Shown one piece after another: positions 23,190-35,489 of a DNA stretch of 64,000 nt (position 1 is its first letter; each line of letters opens with the position of its first letter). The DNA is taken from the NCBI RefSeq assembly GCF_040712315.1, contig NC_134017.1, positions 2,138,001 to 2,202,000 on the forward strand, read 5' to 3'. A program made the translations under genes and the position numbers. Source of the DNA: Castanea sativa. Its lineage: Eukaryota > Streptophyta > Magnoliopsida > Fagales > Fagaceae. The notes beneath the pieces are model-generated. The model was not told the DNA's origin and searched no databases. It worked only from the letters and a program-made list of their open reading frames with translations.

Positions 23190-26100
23190 TTCCAAGGTAC
23201 AATACCATAAAGCGCGCACTCTCTCATTTTTTTGGTTCTTCAAAACCAAACCCCTCTATCATAGCCAAATTGTCTCGGTCAGATTCTGAGCATTGTCATC
23301 ACCGTCCCTCAGATCCTTCACATCAAAAGCAAAGTCCAAATGATATAAACCAGGTATGTCCATTACATATAAAAAAAAAAACACACACACACACACAGTA
23401 TAAACTATGTCTTTGTTATTTATTTGAATTTCCAGATGGGAATGGCATTTTTTTTTCAACAAATTGTTCATTTTGGTTTAATGGGTATTTTTAAAAATGA
23501 ATAATGATATGATTTTGGTGGCTCATATGGCTTGGTTTGGTGCCTTGTGATATAGATCATTGGAGATCTTGATTCAGATGGGGAATGCTTGTCATATTGT
23601 ATTATCACAATTGAATTCATGGCATGTGATGAAGAAGAAGAATTGGATCATTTTGGTGATCTCTTATGTGTTTTTAGTGAATATAAAAAATGGGTTTTTA
23701 ACAAATGCCTCTCTAATGCCTATCACAATGAAATATGTCAATATTGTAAGAACCAAATCATGGGTCTTTTTTTTTTAATGGGAGATTGGTCATTTGGATT
23801 CTGAGAGTAACATTTGAAGAGGTGAGTTGTCAAGATGTGACCTTGCTTATTAACTCATTGTGATCCATTAGAGTTAAGAGGAACTATAGATGGTGTTACC
23901 ATGACAGATATGGTTATGGACTCTGCATGTTAAACTTAAATGGCAGTAGTTGTTCATGCATGACTGAGAGAGATAAAGTAGCTGTTAGATTATGTGAATT
24001 TAGTGGATTGTTATGGTACTAAGTTGAGTTATTTGTTAATTTGTATATCAGTTTCTTATTTGCGTAGGATTGTTGTCTTCATAATCTCCTGGTTTTGGGA
24101 TAATGGCTAACATATTTGAGTCATTTTTGAATAGCTGAAAAGGTCTAAGCTAAAGATGGTGAAGCTAACTTTGATTGCCCATGTAACTGATGGTCTTCCA
24201 CTAGCAGAGGGTCTGGATGATGGCCGTGATTTAAAAGACGCTGAATTCTACAAACAGCAAGTCAAGGCTTTGTTTAAAAACCTATCAAGAGGTCAGAATG
24301 AGGCTTCAAGGATGTTAATTGAAACTGGCCCTTAAATTTTCCAGTATCCTTGTGAGATTTTTCATGTGTGTGTGTGTGTGTGTGTGTGTGTATTTTCCCA
24401 GTATAACTTATGAGCGATAGAAACTACAGTATTATTTCTGGTACAATCTGGAGTATGCAATCTCTTTATAGTTTAGAGAGTATTCAAACACAATGTGAAA
24501 CCCAACTTGATTCAATCAAGCCAAAAATTTATTGCAATTAAATTTGGGGTTGGCTTCAAGCACAATGTGAAATTATGGAGATTTTATGAGACTTTTAGAT
24601 GATTGTGAGATATTGAGTTCCTTGTAGGCGTTGCCGTCTAGTTAAAATTGTTCTATTATATTTAACAGATGCAAGATTTGATGGGGATAGCAGCTTCAGT
24701 TTATAAATTAAGCTGTCTTTTTCAACATGTCTTTATGCTGAAGTACCCTACTTTGCATAAAAGAGACTCAGTTAGAGTTTGTTTCTTTTTACATAAGTTG
24801 GACATCTGATCTTCTTTTCTATATGCTCTGTTAAAATAATAATTGTGTCTGAATGTGGAACAATCTTAATGGTACCTTGACGGAAGTTCTTAGTTATATT
24901 ATCGAAGGACGCGTTTGTTACTTGACAATGTGTGACCGTGCTTATCCTAAGAAACTTGCCTTTCAATACCTTGAAAACCTCAAGAACGAATTTGAGCATG
25001 TTAATGGGGCTCAAATTGAAACTGCTGCCAGACCTTATACCTTCATCAAATTTGGTATTTCTAGTTTTTTCTTCATGATTCTATTTTTTTACTTCCTATT
25101 CTTACAGCATTCTTGTTGGTGTTTCTTTCGATGAGTTTAATCCTACTTTTTATGTTTAAAAGACACATTCATACAGAAAACCAAGAAACTGTATCAGGAC
25201 ACCCGTACCCAGCGGAATATTGCAAAGTTGAATGATGAACTCTATGAAGTCCACCAAATAATGACTTGCAATGTTCAGGAAGTTCTTGGTGTTGGTGAAA
25301 AGTTGGACCATAAGATATTCCTTTTTATTTTCAGAAATACTTAAATTTAATTATGTTATTTTGTTCTGATGTTTGTTTGAAGCTATGCAACATAATCTAT
25401 TCGCAAATTTTAAATAATGTATGAAATGCTTAAGATCTTGCATTGTTGCATTTAATAAGAAATTTCTCTTTGGTCACCCTGGTGGGTTTATTTCACAGGT
25501 CTGCACAGCTTGTGTGCGCACACACACATAGGGCACCCCAAAAAGAACATTCAATGTCTTAGGATACTTGTAGTTGTATGTGTGTGCTTGGAAATGCATG
25601 TATGTTGCTTTGTTGATATGTGGTTGAGTTTAGTCTTGAAAGAAGCTATTATAGATACATTCACCATTGTTGAAATAATGCTTGAGTGCAATCGGTACCT
25701 ATCCACTCGTAAAGGTACCTCCACTTTGCTGTACCAGAATCCGCACGCTGGCATGAGGAGTGTCAAGAACAAAGCCAGGCTTGCTTTAAAGTTCTGGCAA
25801 GATGGATTTTGTGGGTTTGCTAGCTATTATCAAAATTGTGTGTTTACTATTGTCTCTAAAGAAACAGTTATTGGCATATTTGCGCTTGGTTGAAACACTT
25901 GTTGAATGTGAAGTTATGTTTGTGACATCAAACTGTATGTTGTTAACACAAAATTATAGTTGCATAACTCGCTTGTAGGTCACAGCTGTGTGTCTGGAGG
26001 TCACATATTTGCGCTTGATTGAAACACTTGTCGAATGTGAAGTTATGTTTGTGACATCAAATTATATGGTGTTAACACAAAATTATAGTTTCATAACTCT

Positions 26101-26459
26101 CTTGTAGGTCACATCCCCCCCCCCCCCCTTCTCTCCGCCCTGCTCCGCCCCTCTCTGTGTGTGAAGGTCACATATTTCTGTTTATCTAGATTTTTCTAAA
26201 AAGAAATCAGAAGAATTAATTTGTAACTTTATTTCTTAGACTAGTAATAAATCCAAAGCCTCCCCGCTTCCCCTTCTCTCTCCATCTGTCACGCTAATGA
26301 GTGCCTTTATTTTTTTCCTTATTAAAGAATTTGTCTTGAATATTACAAGTAATATAATCTCTTTCATATTTCAATTTTGCAGAGTTCAGTGAAATGTCAA
26401 GTTGGTTAACATCAGAACCTCGTATATATGCTGATAATGCAAGAGACTTAAATTGACAG
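23190..26459 (+). pseudogene. SEC22: SEC22-like SNARE gene, truncated duplicate
   Basis: The unit 1 copy of the SEC22 gene. The 5' UTR exon ends at 23353 and the coding start is ATG at 24156. Exon matches are 24135-24343, 24894-25054, 25163-25309 and 26383-26459. Lesions seen against the intact copy: TAA at 24333-24335 (Tyr codon TAC to TAA after ETGP); the exon 4 donor changed from GT to AT at 25310-25311; TGA at 26454-26456 (CGA to TGA in DLN-stop-Q). The duplication ends 11 bases after this exon, so the membrane-anchor exon is absent. Several missense changes are also present (Arg to His after LTLIA, Ser to Leu in SRM). At most about 59 residues could be made, far too little for a SNARE. 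Confidence 0.93.
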
Positions 26460-26490
26460 GTTAGTTTGATTATTCAGAATCTCATATATC
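26459..26490. other. Junction of the tandem duplication
   Basis: SEC22 intron sequence 'gttagtttgat' (26460-26470, equal to 44056-44066) is followed by a few filler bases and then by 'cagaatctcatatatctaca', equal to the DNA just downstream of the ALKBH gene (3643 onward). There is little or no homology between the joined ends. Confidence 0.85.
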
Positions 26491-26592
26491 TACATAGACG
26501 GTTATTACATCAACAAAACTATCATGTACCTCTCTGCTTCAAGAAACTTTCTTAAATCACTTCGAGGGAGTTCCAAATATATACCAAGGTTT

Positions 26593-28851
26593 TCAATACT
26601 GTCTGAAAGTAAGATTCAACCGGCCAGGCCGGAGTTTTGTTTCTTCAAGCAAGGACTTTGGTGCACTGTTTGGGTGAATGGCTGTAACACCGTGAAAAAT
26701 ATGCCTAGATTTTCCACCAAATATAAGAACATCTCCGGATTCCAACACAACCTTCTCTGCCTTGTCAACATCCCTCTGATCACCATATAAGAAGTCTGCC
26801 TTGTCACCAATGGAAAAAGAGACCACAGGTAAACCTTTAGCAAGACTTTCTTGGCTTTCATCGCGATCCTGCATGGAATTGTAGTCATTAGCTGTCATAG
26901 AAACTTCACAAAGCCATAGTTAACAAGGAATCTAGAGAAACAAGTGAGGTGCAAGTTATGGATGAATAATTCATGAAAAAGAAAACATAATCAAGGAAGG
27001 AAGAATTTCCAAGAATAGAAATTGCAAAGAAATTGGTAAGTCAGATTATACGGGGAAGGCACACCTGATGGAGACCAAGTCGACCATTTTCAGAGTAAAA
27101 ATTTACAAGACAAATGTTTGGTGACATCCAGGGAAGTATGCTTTCTACATTGCTTGATTTGGAATTTTCCTGAATAAGGGAATGGGAATCTTCAATTGAT
27201 TTTTTGACCAACTGATAGAATTCAGCAGGTATAGTGGGTGGTTTAGCCTCATCAACTGGACAGTGATCTCCATAGTTACCTGTCTCAGGGTCCCAATTTT
27301 TACCGAGGCACATCATCTTCAATCGCAGTTTTGCTCCATCACGGTAACCTGGTTGGTAGAAACCTCCAGGACCCAGACCAAGGTCTCGGCATTTTTTTAC
27401 TATTTTGACCTGATCACTGAATGATATGTAACTCTTTAGAAGGACCATCCCAGCCCTCAACACAATTCCATTTTGCCCCTCCAAGGAGGACTTGATTTCA
27501 TTCCGCCTTTCTCTATTCTGTACAAGTAAAGGAGGTTTCAGCGTAACAGTTTTCTCAGAGTGCTCGGAATTCTCTAAATTTTTATGGCCTGCAGAACTTT
27601 TTGGATCCTTGCTTGAAGAAGGCTCATATTTTTTAGCAGATACAGAGAGGACCTGAGTCTCAACTTGGACAGAAATTTTCAACTTGAATTCCATGTTCAC
27701 CTCCAAACTGGCTCCTTTGTCGGAAGGACCTGCTCGGTTCGGGAGATCATCCTGTAATGTTATGCTATCAGCAGTCCCCACACTTAAGATTTTCCCACTC
27801 TGAATTCTGCCTGCACTCTCTGGTGAATTTATTCCTTGTTGAGACCTCACTATACTAGCAAAACCATCTTTGCCACCATGTGAATGCCACTCCTGCCGGT
27901 TTTTGCTACCTAATTTGGGTTTATACTCGGAGTTCTTTGGAACACTACCCAGTGACCTTTGCTGTGAATTATTCCTTTTGCCTATGGAGGATCCATCCTC
28001 ACCACCAACAGTCCTCTCAGCAAGTCTGTCTGCTCCAACCTGTAGTTCGTATTATACAAAAAATAAAACAAACCCAAGGTTAATCAAAACCAATTACTCA
28101 AACTCAAATTCCATAAACACTCATAAAATCAAGCGAAAAATAATGGAAAGAGAATGCAACCTGTAGTTCGTAAAATACAGTAAATAAAACATACCCCAAG
28201 GGCCAAGTTTAATCAAAACCAATTACTCAAACTCAAATCCCATAAACACTCGTAAAATCAATTGATAAATAATGGAAAGAGAATACAAACTGGACAATGA
28301 ATTTGCTTCAAGCATGTATTCTCGGTCCTTAATTTCAAGCAACTTCAAACAATGACCAGCAGCCGTAACCCCGCCCCCCAAAATGACAACAATACCAGAC
28401 AGCTGAGGAATTGAGGTGTTATCCAAGATGTAAACAAAACTATCAAATTCACCATTAAGTAAATAAAATGAGTGTAACATTTCTCAATCTTCCTTAATAC
28501 CAAATTTCTGTACGTATATATATAAACTGGATAACACCTGGAATTTCTGTTGGATTTAGCATATATAAACATTCAAAACTTATGCAGTCACGCGAAAGCA
28601 GTAAAAAATAACATAGATCATATCACATTTGTAATGATATTATCCCTATCATGCCATGTAAATTGTGTAATCCAATCATTACACCATCATAATTACATAA
28701 ATTCCAAAATTTTGACACATAACACAATAATTACACAATCATAACCAACTTTTCTTACATATTCAACTTGGGTCTTTTTCAAATCTTTCAGAATATTCCT
28801 TTAAACTAATACAACAATAACAAAAACCCATATCTTAAATTTGCAACTTTT

Positions 28852-28891
<40 letters not shown>

Positions 28892-29134
28892 ACACTCCCA
28901 TTAAAAAAAAAAAAAAAAAAAAAAAAACCAATAACTGTACATTTCCCATAAATCATAACACCTTCAACAAAAAGAGAAATCACAGATTCTACAAAGACTA
29001 TCTTTTTTTTTTTTCTTTTTTTTGAGGAGAAGACTATCTCTTTCATAGAATAAAAAATAATGGGAAAAAGGGTCTTTTTTAACCCAATTGGCTCCGGTGC
29101 TCTTAGTTTTGCCATGGCCAGTTCCATGACGAAT
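26593..29134 (-). pseudogene. ALKBH1-like dioxygenase, copy C (own first exon broken)
   Basis: Exons 2 (27065-28039) and 3 (26593-26868) are open, with intact splice sites and all iron and 2-oxoglutarate residues (GLHQ joined to DRDES; SRHIFHGV; GRLNLTFR). Exon 3 is identical to copy A. Exon 2 is 49 codons shorter than in A, in the low-complexity part, so the frame is kept. The fault is in exon 1: the start codon is ATT (29132-29134), and about 44 bp including the 3' end of the exon and its donor are deleted near 29073. An out-of-frame ATG nearby gives no related protein. Copy D upstream has an intact exon 1 on the same strand; joining it to these exons would leave an open frame of about 447 codons. 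It is a pseudogene unless such splicing occurs. Confidence 0.7.
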
Positions 29135-29368
29135 GTTTGTTTTGGTGGTTGTGATTATTTGCTTTTATTGAGCACAGAATGGAGGTGGATGAATCAATGA
29201 AACTGAAAGTTCGGGACTTTTTGAGTGATTGATGATCTTTGATGATGATGATGATGATGATGAACACAGACTCTGCTCTGGGTTGGCTGAGTTTTTGGGC
29301 TTCTGTTTGTAAGAGAGAGGGAGAGGGAGAGAGAGAGAGAGAGAGAGAGAGTCAGTCACAGAGAGAAA

Positions 29369-29628
29369 GGGCCTCTTTGGATGAGTGAGTTTTTGGATCA
29401 TATCACTCAGTTTTCATAAATGAGTTCTCAAAACATGTGGGTTCCACAAACAATTTTGTGCTTGGCTTAGTTTTCAATACTTGTTTCCATCACTCAAAAT
29501 TCAAAATTTTAAATTAGAGTGATGGAAACAAGAAACAGCAAATGGGTGTTTTCAAAAACTGAGAACTGAGTTATGAATTTTGAAAACTGAAATATAAAAA
29601 CTGAGTTATCTCTAAACCAAACGGGCCC
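29369..29628. mobile_element. MITE in the promoter region of ALKBH copy C
   Basis: About 260 bp with inverted ends GGGCCTCTTTGG and CCAAACGGGCCC, absent from copies A, B and D (copy A reads 'cacagagagtaaagtaga' at the same place). The end sequence resembles PIF/Harbinger or hAT MITEs; the target duplication is too short or mutated to decide. Confidence 0.7.
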
Positions 29629-30099
29629 TAAAGTTTTGTTTTTGAAAATTCAAAGAGAGTAAAGTAGAGGATGGTGTTATATAACTTGAAGCAGAAGGAA
29701 AAGGAAAGGAAGAAGGTGAAGGGTCTTAAACCCTTTTGTCTTCTCCAGACTGAGGGGCTAAGAATCTAATAAATAAGGGATTTAAAAAAAAAATTAATGC
29801 GAAAATAAGGGATGTTTTGAACAAGTAAATCCTTTCTGTCCAGCTTAAAATTCTAAGCTTTTAAGGGAATATTATTTATATGTATTTTTATATAAAAAAA
29901 ACTTCAAATAAAATATTAAAATTTGATTTATGAAATAAAGCAAATCAAATAATGGAGCATTCTACAGTAGAAACTGTAGAATGACCCATCAAATTATAAG
30001 GTGTTATTAAGAAAGTTATGAAAATGTATTTATTAATTTTTAAAATTGGAAATAGATTTAAGGATAATTTAAAAATAAAATATTAGGCAAACGAAAAGT

Positions 30100-30447
30100 T
30101 GGAATACGGAAGTAGTATCCCCTTTTTTTTTTTCAACATTTCTTCCTTATTTTTTCATTACTCAAATGTAGGGTTGAAGCATCTTTATAAAAAAAATTTA
30201 AAAAAACGTTAAGGATAAAGCTTTTTCAATATAGCGTCAAAGTACTTTTTTGTTACAAGCAAAGTGTAGTCCTTTACAAAACTCTCTGTGAAAAGTGATA
30301 GTAAGGATTCTCTAAAAGTTTATGTTACCATGCATATGGTTAGACATAATTCATGATGATACAATACATTGTGACTTAACAAAATTTACTCAATGCTTCT
30401 AACAAAAAATAAAATAAAAAATTTACTCAATACAATGCCATCGAAAA

Positions 30448-30483
<36 letters not shown>

Positions 30484-30500
30484 GATCAAGACTCTCTTGT
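30100..30500. repeat. Unit 2 copy of the spacer segment at 7010-7400
   Basis: Matches 7010-7400 and 18910-19270, ending in a (TA)n tract (about 30452-30476) where unit 1 has (CA)n/(TA)n. Confidence 0.6.
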
Positions 30501-30509
30501 AACTTAATT

Positions 30510-31789
30510 GCTACCTCTTGAATGCCACCATGTGAATGCCACTCCTGCCTGTTTTTGCTACCAAATTTGAGTTTATACTCGAAGTGCTTTGGAACACTAC
30601 CATGTGACATTTGCTGCGAATTATTCCAATTGCCTAAGAAGGATCCATCCTCACCACCAACAGTCTCCAAAGCGAGTCTATCTATCTAATCTGTAGTTCG
30701 TATGATACAATAAATAAGACAAGCCCAAGGTTAATCAAAACCAATTTCTCAAACTCAGATCCCATAAACACTCATAAAATCAAGCAATAAATAATGGAAA
30801 GAGAATACGACCTGTAGTTCGTACAATAAATAAATAAACCCCAAGTTTAATCAAAACCAATTACTCAAACTCAACTCCCATAAATACTCATAAAATCAAT
30901 TGATAAATAATGGAAGTAAAATACAAAGAGGATAATCAATTTGCTTCAAGCATATATTCTCAGTACAGCAACTTCAAACAATGACCAACACCCGAAACCC
31001 CGACCCCCAAAATGACAACACTACCATACAGCTTAGGAATTGAGTTTTTGTCCAAGATGGAAACAAAAATATCAAATTCACCAAAAGTTAATAAAATGAG
31101 TGTAATATTCCTCAATCTTCCTTAATAACAAATTTCTGTGTGTACATATTTAAATTGGATAACACACAACCTGGAATTTCTGTAGGATTTATCACATATA
31201 GACATTAAAAACTTACGCAGTAACGCGAATGCTGTAACACAAAACATATATCATGTATAACATTTGTAATGAAATTCTCATATTATGCCAAATAAAAATT
31301 GTGTAATCCAATCAGTACACAATCATAGTTACATAAATTCCAGAATGTTCACACATTACACAATCATGACCAAATTTTCTTACTTACTAAATCCACACCA
31401 TCCTTTTCAATTCAAATATTCAACTTGGGTCTTTTGCAAATCTTTCACAATATTCCTTAAACTAATCCAACAATGACAAAAACCCATATCTCAAATTTGC
31501 AACTTTTAACACAAACATGTCACATGTCACATTTCACATCATAATCAAAATATTAACCACTAACTGTACATTTCCCATATATCAAACACCTTCAACAAAA
31601 TGAGAAATCACAAATTCTACAAAGACTGCATTTTTTCCATGCTAAAATTCTACAATAAGAAAAAAAAAAATGGGATAGAGGATGTGGTAAAATTACAGGG
31701 CTGTGACAATGCACTGAATCACCGGTCTCCTTTTGAACCAACTTGGCTCCGGTGCTCCTGGCTCTGCCACGGCCAGTTCCACGACGCAT
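30510..31789 (-). pseudogene. ALKBH1-like gene, truncated copy D
   Basis: Unit 2 equivalent of copy B. Exon 1 (31697-31789) is intact: ATG at 31789, product MRRGTGRGRARSTGAKLVQK and onward, with the GTAATT donor. The exon 2 remnant (about 30535-30695) is damaged at its start (a TAG just after the acceptor, around 30687) and stops after HSHGG, like copy B. There is no catalytic domain. Its exon 1 lies upstream of copy C on the same strand and could supply the start that copy C lacks. Confidence 0.8.
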
Positions 31790-31939
31790 GTTTGTTTTGG
31801 TGGGGTTGCTTTTATTGGGCGCAGAATGAAGGTGGATGAATCAATGAAAGGGAAAGTTTGAGACTTTTTGAGTGTTTGATGATCTTTGATGATGATGATG
31901 AATGCAAACTCTGCTCTGGGTTGGCTGAGATTTTGTGTT

Positions 31940-31973
<34 letters not shown>

Positions 31974-32179
31974 TGTGTCAGTCATAGATAGCAAAGTTTT
32001 GTTTTTGAAAATTCACAGAGAGTAAAGTAGAGGATGGTATAATATAACTTGAAGGAGAAGGAAAGGAAAGGAAGAAGGTGAAGTGTTTTAAAACTTTTTG
32101 TCTCCACTAAAACAAGGGCTAAGAATAAGAATCTAAATAAATAAGGGATGTGAAGTTCGAACAAGAAATCTATTGTCCT

Positions 32180-33406
32180 CTTGGCATTGCACAACTTCTT
32201 GTAGAATTAGATGCTCAGGTTATTGTTAACCTCGTTTTAAGCTAAAACACCCTCTAACAGCTTGTATTCCCCCTCTTCTCAACGACTGCAGTTGCCTGGG
32301 GCAGTTTCATCGGTTCAAGGTCAACAATATCTTTAGGGAGGCAAAGAAGCGTACTGACGAACCTTGTTAGAGCTCGCTGCTCCCTTGCTGGGAATTTTGT
32401 TGTTTTAGATTTGTCGCCTGCTGATGTATTATTTAATACTAACACGTAACTTCATGCAAATGCATAGATGCATTTAAAATTAAATAAAATTTTTATTATA
32501 AAAATATAAATAATTAGTTAAATTAATTTTTTTTAAAAGCATGTAACATATGCATTCATGCATACATATATATATATATATATTTAAAATTAAACACAAT
32601 TTCTATCATAATTAGTCACATATTAAAATTTTTATCTAAATTTAATACTATTTATGATCATTTTTTTTCTAATTTTTAATAAGATAAAACGTGTTGTGAT
32701 TGTTGTTATGTGGTGATTTTTATTTTATTTATTTTTTGAGAAACATGTATAGATTTTTATTGAGTATATGTGATTTTTTTTTATAGTTTATTAATATTAG
32801 ATTCTTAGTATTTTGCACTCATTAACTTACTTGACACAAAGATTAAAAACTTAAGTAGACACATGGCACAAGCTTAAGTGGATAATTATGGTATAGTTCC
32901 CACATATATTTAGACACATGGCGCAAAATTGAATTATAATTTCAAATTCTAATTTAATTTTCTCTAAACTTTACCTATTAATATATATATAGATGACTTA
33001 TAAATTTGAAATTTTTTTTTTAGTTATAGGATTATGTTTTTATGATTTATTATATTAGACTTCTTGTTTTCTACACTAAATTAACTAATTTGGCACAAAA
33101 ATTTAAAATTTAGATTTGATGGGACACATAGCGCAAAATTAAACTTTAATTGAAATTTAATTTTTACACTAAATTAACTCACTTGACACAAAATTTTAAA
33201 ATTTAGATTAGATGTGATACATGATGCAAAATTATACTCTAATTAAACTTCAATTTGAAATTTAATTAGATTTTCTCTCTACTTTACCTATTATTATATA
33301 TATAAATTTTAAGTTCAGATGCTGCTGGTATGTACTCCTTAAGGCTTTCAGCCGTTACTTCGTCTTTTATGGCTAGTTAGTTTAATGCATCGTTCCTTTA
33401 ACCAAA

Positions 33407-33450
<44 letters not shown>
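32180..33450 (+). mobile_element. 5'-truncated LINE with RNase H-like domain, interrupted by a second insertion
   Basis: Present only in unit 2; the empty site is near 9435 in unit 1. The left part (32180-32450) encodes a decayed RNase H-like domain: PLGIAQLLVELDAQVIVNLV, then LLNDCSCLGQFHRFKVNNIF, then NFVVLDLSPADVLFNTNT, with stops and a frameshift. The right part (about 33318-33400) continues it with DAAGMYSLRLSAVT and a terminal stop, then a (TA)n tail. Between them, about 32452-33317 is an AT-rich insert with three imperfect repeats around 'gacacatggcgcaaaatt'; I cannot classify it. Confidence 0.7.
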
Positions 33451-33452
<2 letters not shown>

Positions 33453-34012
33453 TTGCTTAAATTTTTAAGGAAATAATATTATTTATGTTTTTTTTTTAAA
33501 TGGAAGTTAAATAGTATTATTTAAAATGAACAATTATGAGTTTTCAAAAATTCAAAACTCCAATAAAATATTAAGAATTGATTTTTTTTTTTTTTTAAAA
33601 AAAAAATCAAATAATGGAGCATTCTACAATAGAGTAACCCATCAGCTTATAATATTTTGATAGACATGAGGTGCTATTAAGAAAGTTATGAAAATTTATT
33701 TATTGATTTATAAAATAAGACAAACATTTAGGGATAAAATAAAAGGATCTGGCTAATGTATGCCTTTAGTGTTGGGCTTTATGGAGCCCTTTTTTTTTAG
33801 AAAAAATTTTGTGAAGCCTAACTATATTTGATCTGAATTATGACACAATCTGATATAAAAAGTGTTACGGTTTTTAATGAGCCAAGTTAGAGCGCTCATA
33901 GACAACCCTCCATGGGGGTCTGTTTTTAGCCCATTGTAAATTCTGTGCGCAAGATTGAAAAACTATTGTTTTGAAAATTAGACTTTTGTGTATTGTTTTG
34001 AGAAAAAAAAAA

Positions 34013-35052
34013 CGAAAGCACCATTTTGGTTCCTATATTTTGAGGTCATAATTAATTTAGTTCTTACATTTTAGTAGTAGTCAATTTGGTCCATACTATT
34101 TCTAACTTGCAATCAATTTGGTTGTTGCCGTTAACTCACCAACGGAAAATGTTTACATAGCAAACAATGTGCATAATTGGCATATGTGATACTGACATGG
34201 AAGATAAAATAATAAAAACATCATATAATAAATATTTTAAATGTTACCTCTGTATTTTTCTAATTTTAATATGCCATCATAATTTTAATAATAGAGATAT
34301 ATCATAGCCAATTTCCAGAGATCCTTTAGCAATGCACAACATCAGCTTGCTTGTCTCGGCAACCTCAGATCCCTTTGGCTATTCAAATGCAATCGTTTGA
34401 AAAATGTCTTTTCATTGTCCACAGCGAGAGGTTTGGTTGGATTTGTCCCCATCAAAGCCACTGGATTGTACTCAACACAAAGACACCAACCTGAAATGAG
34501 AGTGTCTTCTTCATTTGGGCTTTTTTTTTCCTTTTATTTTTTGGTTTCTGAGAAAGTTTGCTTGGGGAATTTGTTGAATTTTTTGTGCTCTAAAATTTCA
34601 ATTTCCTATTGGTTATTTCTATTCCACGTGTTTCTCAATTGTATAGAGGTGAGATGTTGTGGAATGTATTTAAGAATTCAAGGATTTAAGATAGAAAAAT
34701 TAAGGTGATTTTGTGTTTGGTTGCCATGAAAATCAAAGAAAATCTGGGATTTCTAATTTTATTTTCCATCTCTAAAATTTGTGAAATTATTATTTTTTTT
34801 TCAAAATAAATGCTTATTTGACATTTTAAAATATTTATTAAACAGTATTATTATTATTTTATTTTCTACATCAGTATTACATGTGCCAACTATGCACACC
34901 GTTTACCACGTAAACATTTTCCATTAGTGAGTTAAAGGTCAAGACCAAATTGACTACAAGTTGAAAATAGCAGGGATCAAATTGACTATTACTAAAATGT
35001 AGGGACCAAATTGACTATGACCCTAAAATTTAGGAACCAAAATGGAGTTTTC
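34013..35052. mobile_element. MULE-like transposon, unit 2 copy
   Basis: Same insertion as 10154-11494, with ends 'cgaaagcaccattttggttc' and 'ggaaccaaaatggagttttc'. It lacks about 240 bp of the interior found in unit 1 and still holds the same unknown central sequence. Confidence 0.65.
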
Positions 35053-35489
35053 ACCAACAAAAAAAATTGTACTACTGAATCTTGTATTTTCCCTGTGAAT
35101 AGTAAAATTCTTACAACTCCGTGGACATAGCCAAATTGCTAGACCACGTAAATCTTTGACTTGTGTGATCGTTTTCTTTGGTGCATATTTTTCTTCTTCT
35201 TCTATTTTTTGCATCTCATATATCTGGGAATGTTATGTATATTTCCTACATTTAGAGCATCTATTAATCATCTATTTTATAAAACCTTTTATGAAAAATT
35301 GAAAAAAAATGTAAAAAAGGTTAGTCATTTTTGAGTAATGCTACAACCACAAACTGTTTTACAACTTTTTTACAATATGTTAATATAGCTAACCTCTTAT
35401 TAGTTTTCATTTATATCTATCATTAATATCAATTTTTCATTTACCAATAATCACTCACCATATCAGCAGTTTGTAAAATATTTTGTAAA

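Larger units (their letters stand above)
3643..26470. repeat. Unit 1 of a large tandem segmental duplication
   Basis: This unit and 26475-44066 are direct repeats in the same order: ALKBH gene (-), truncated ALKBH copy (-), old MULE, spacer with SINE and MITE, SEC22 (+). The left edge is where 'cagaatatctacat' starts to match 26475 onward. The right edge is inside the SEC22 intron at 'gttagtttgat' (26460-26470), which matches 44056-44066. It is longer than unit 2 mainly because of the LTR element, the Pack-MULE, a SINE, a 402-bp tandem copy and about 1.1 kb (roughly 20690-21833) absent from unit 2. Confidence 0.9.

Noticed and set aside
25510..25893. Plus-strand 127-codon frame (and 42226-42618 in unit 2)
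   Set aside because: It lies in SEC22 intron 4, differs between the units with frame-changing indels, and has no family similarity.
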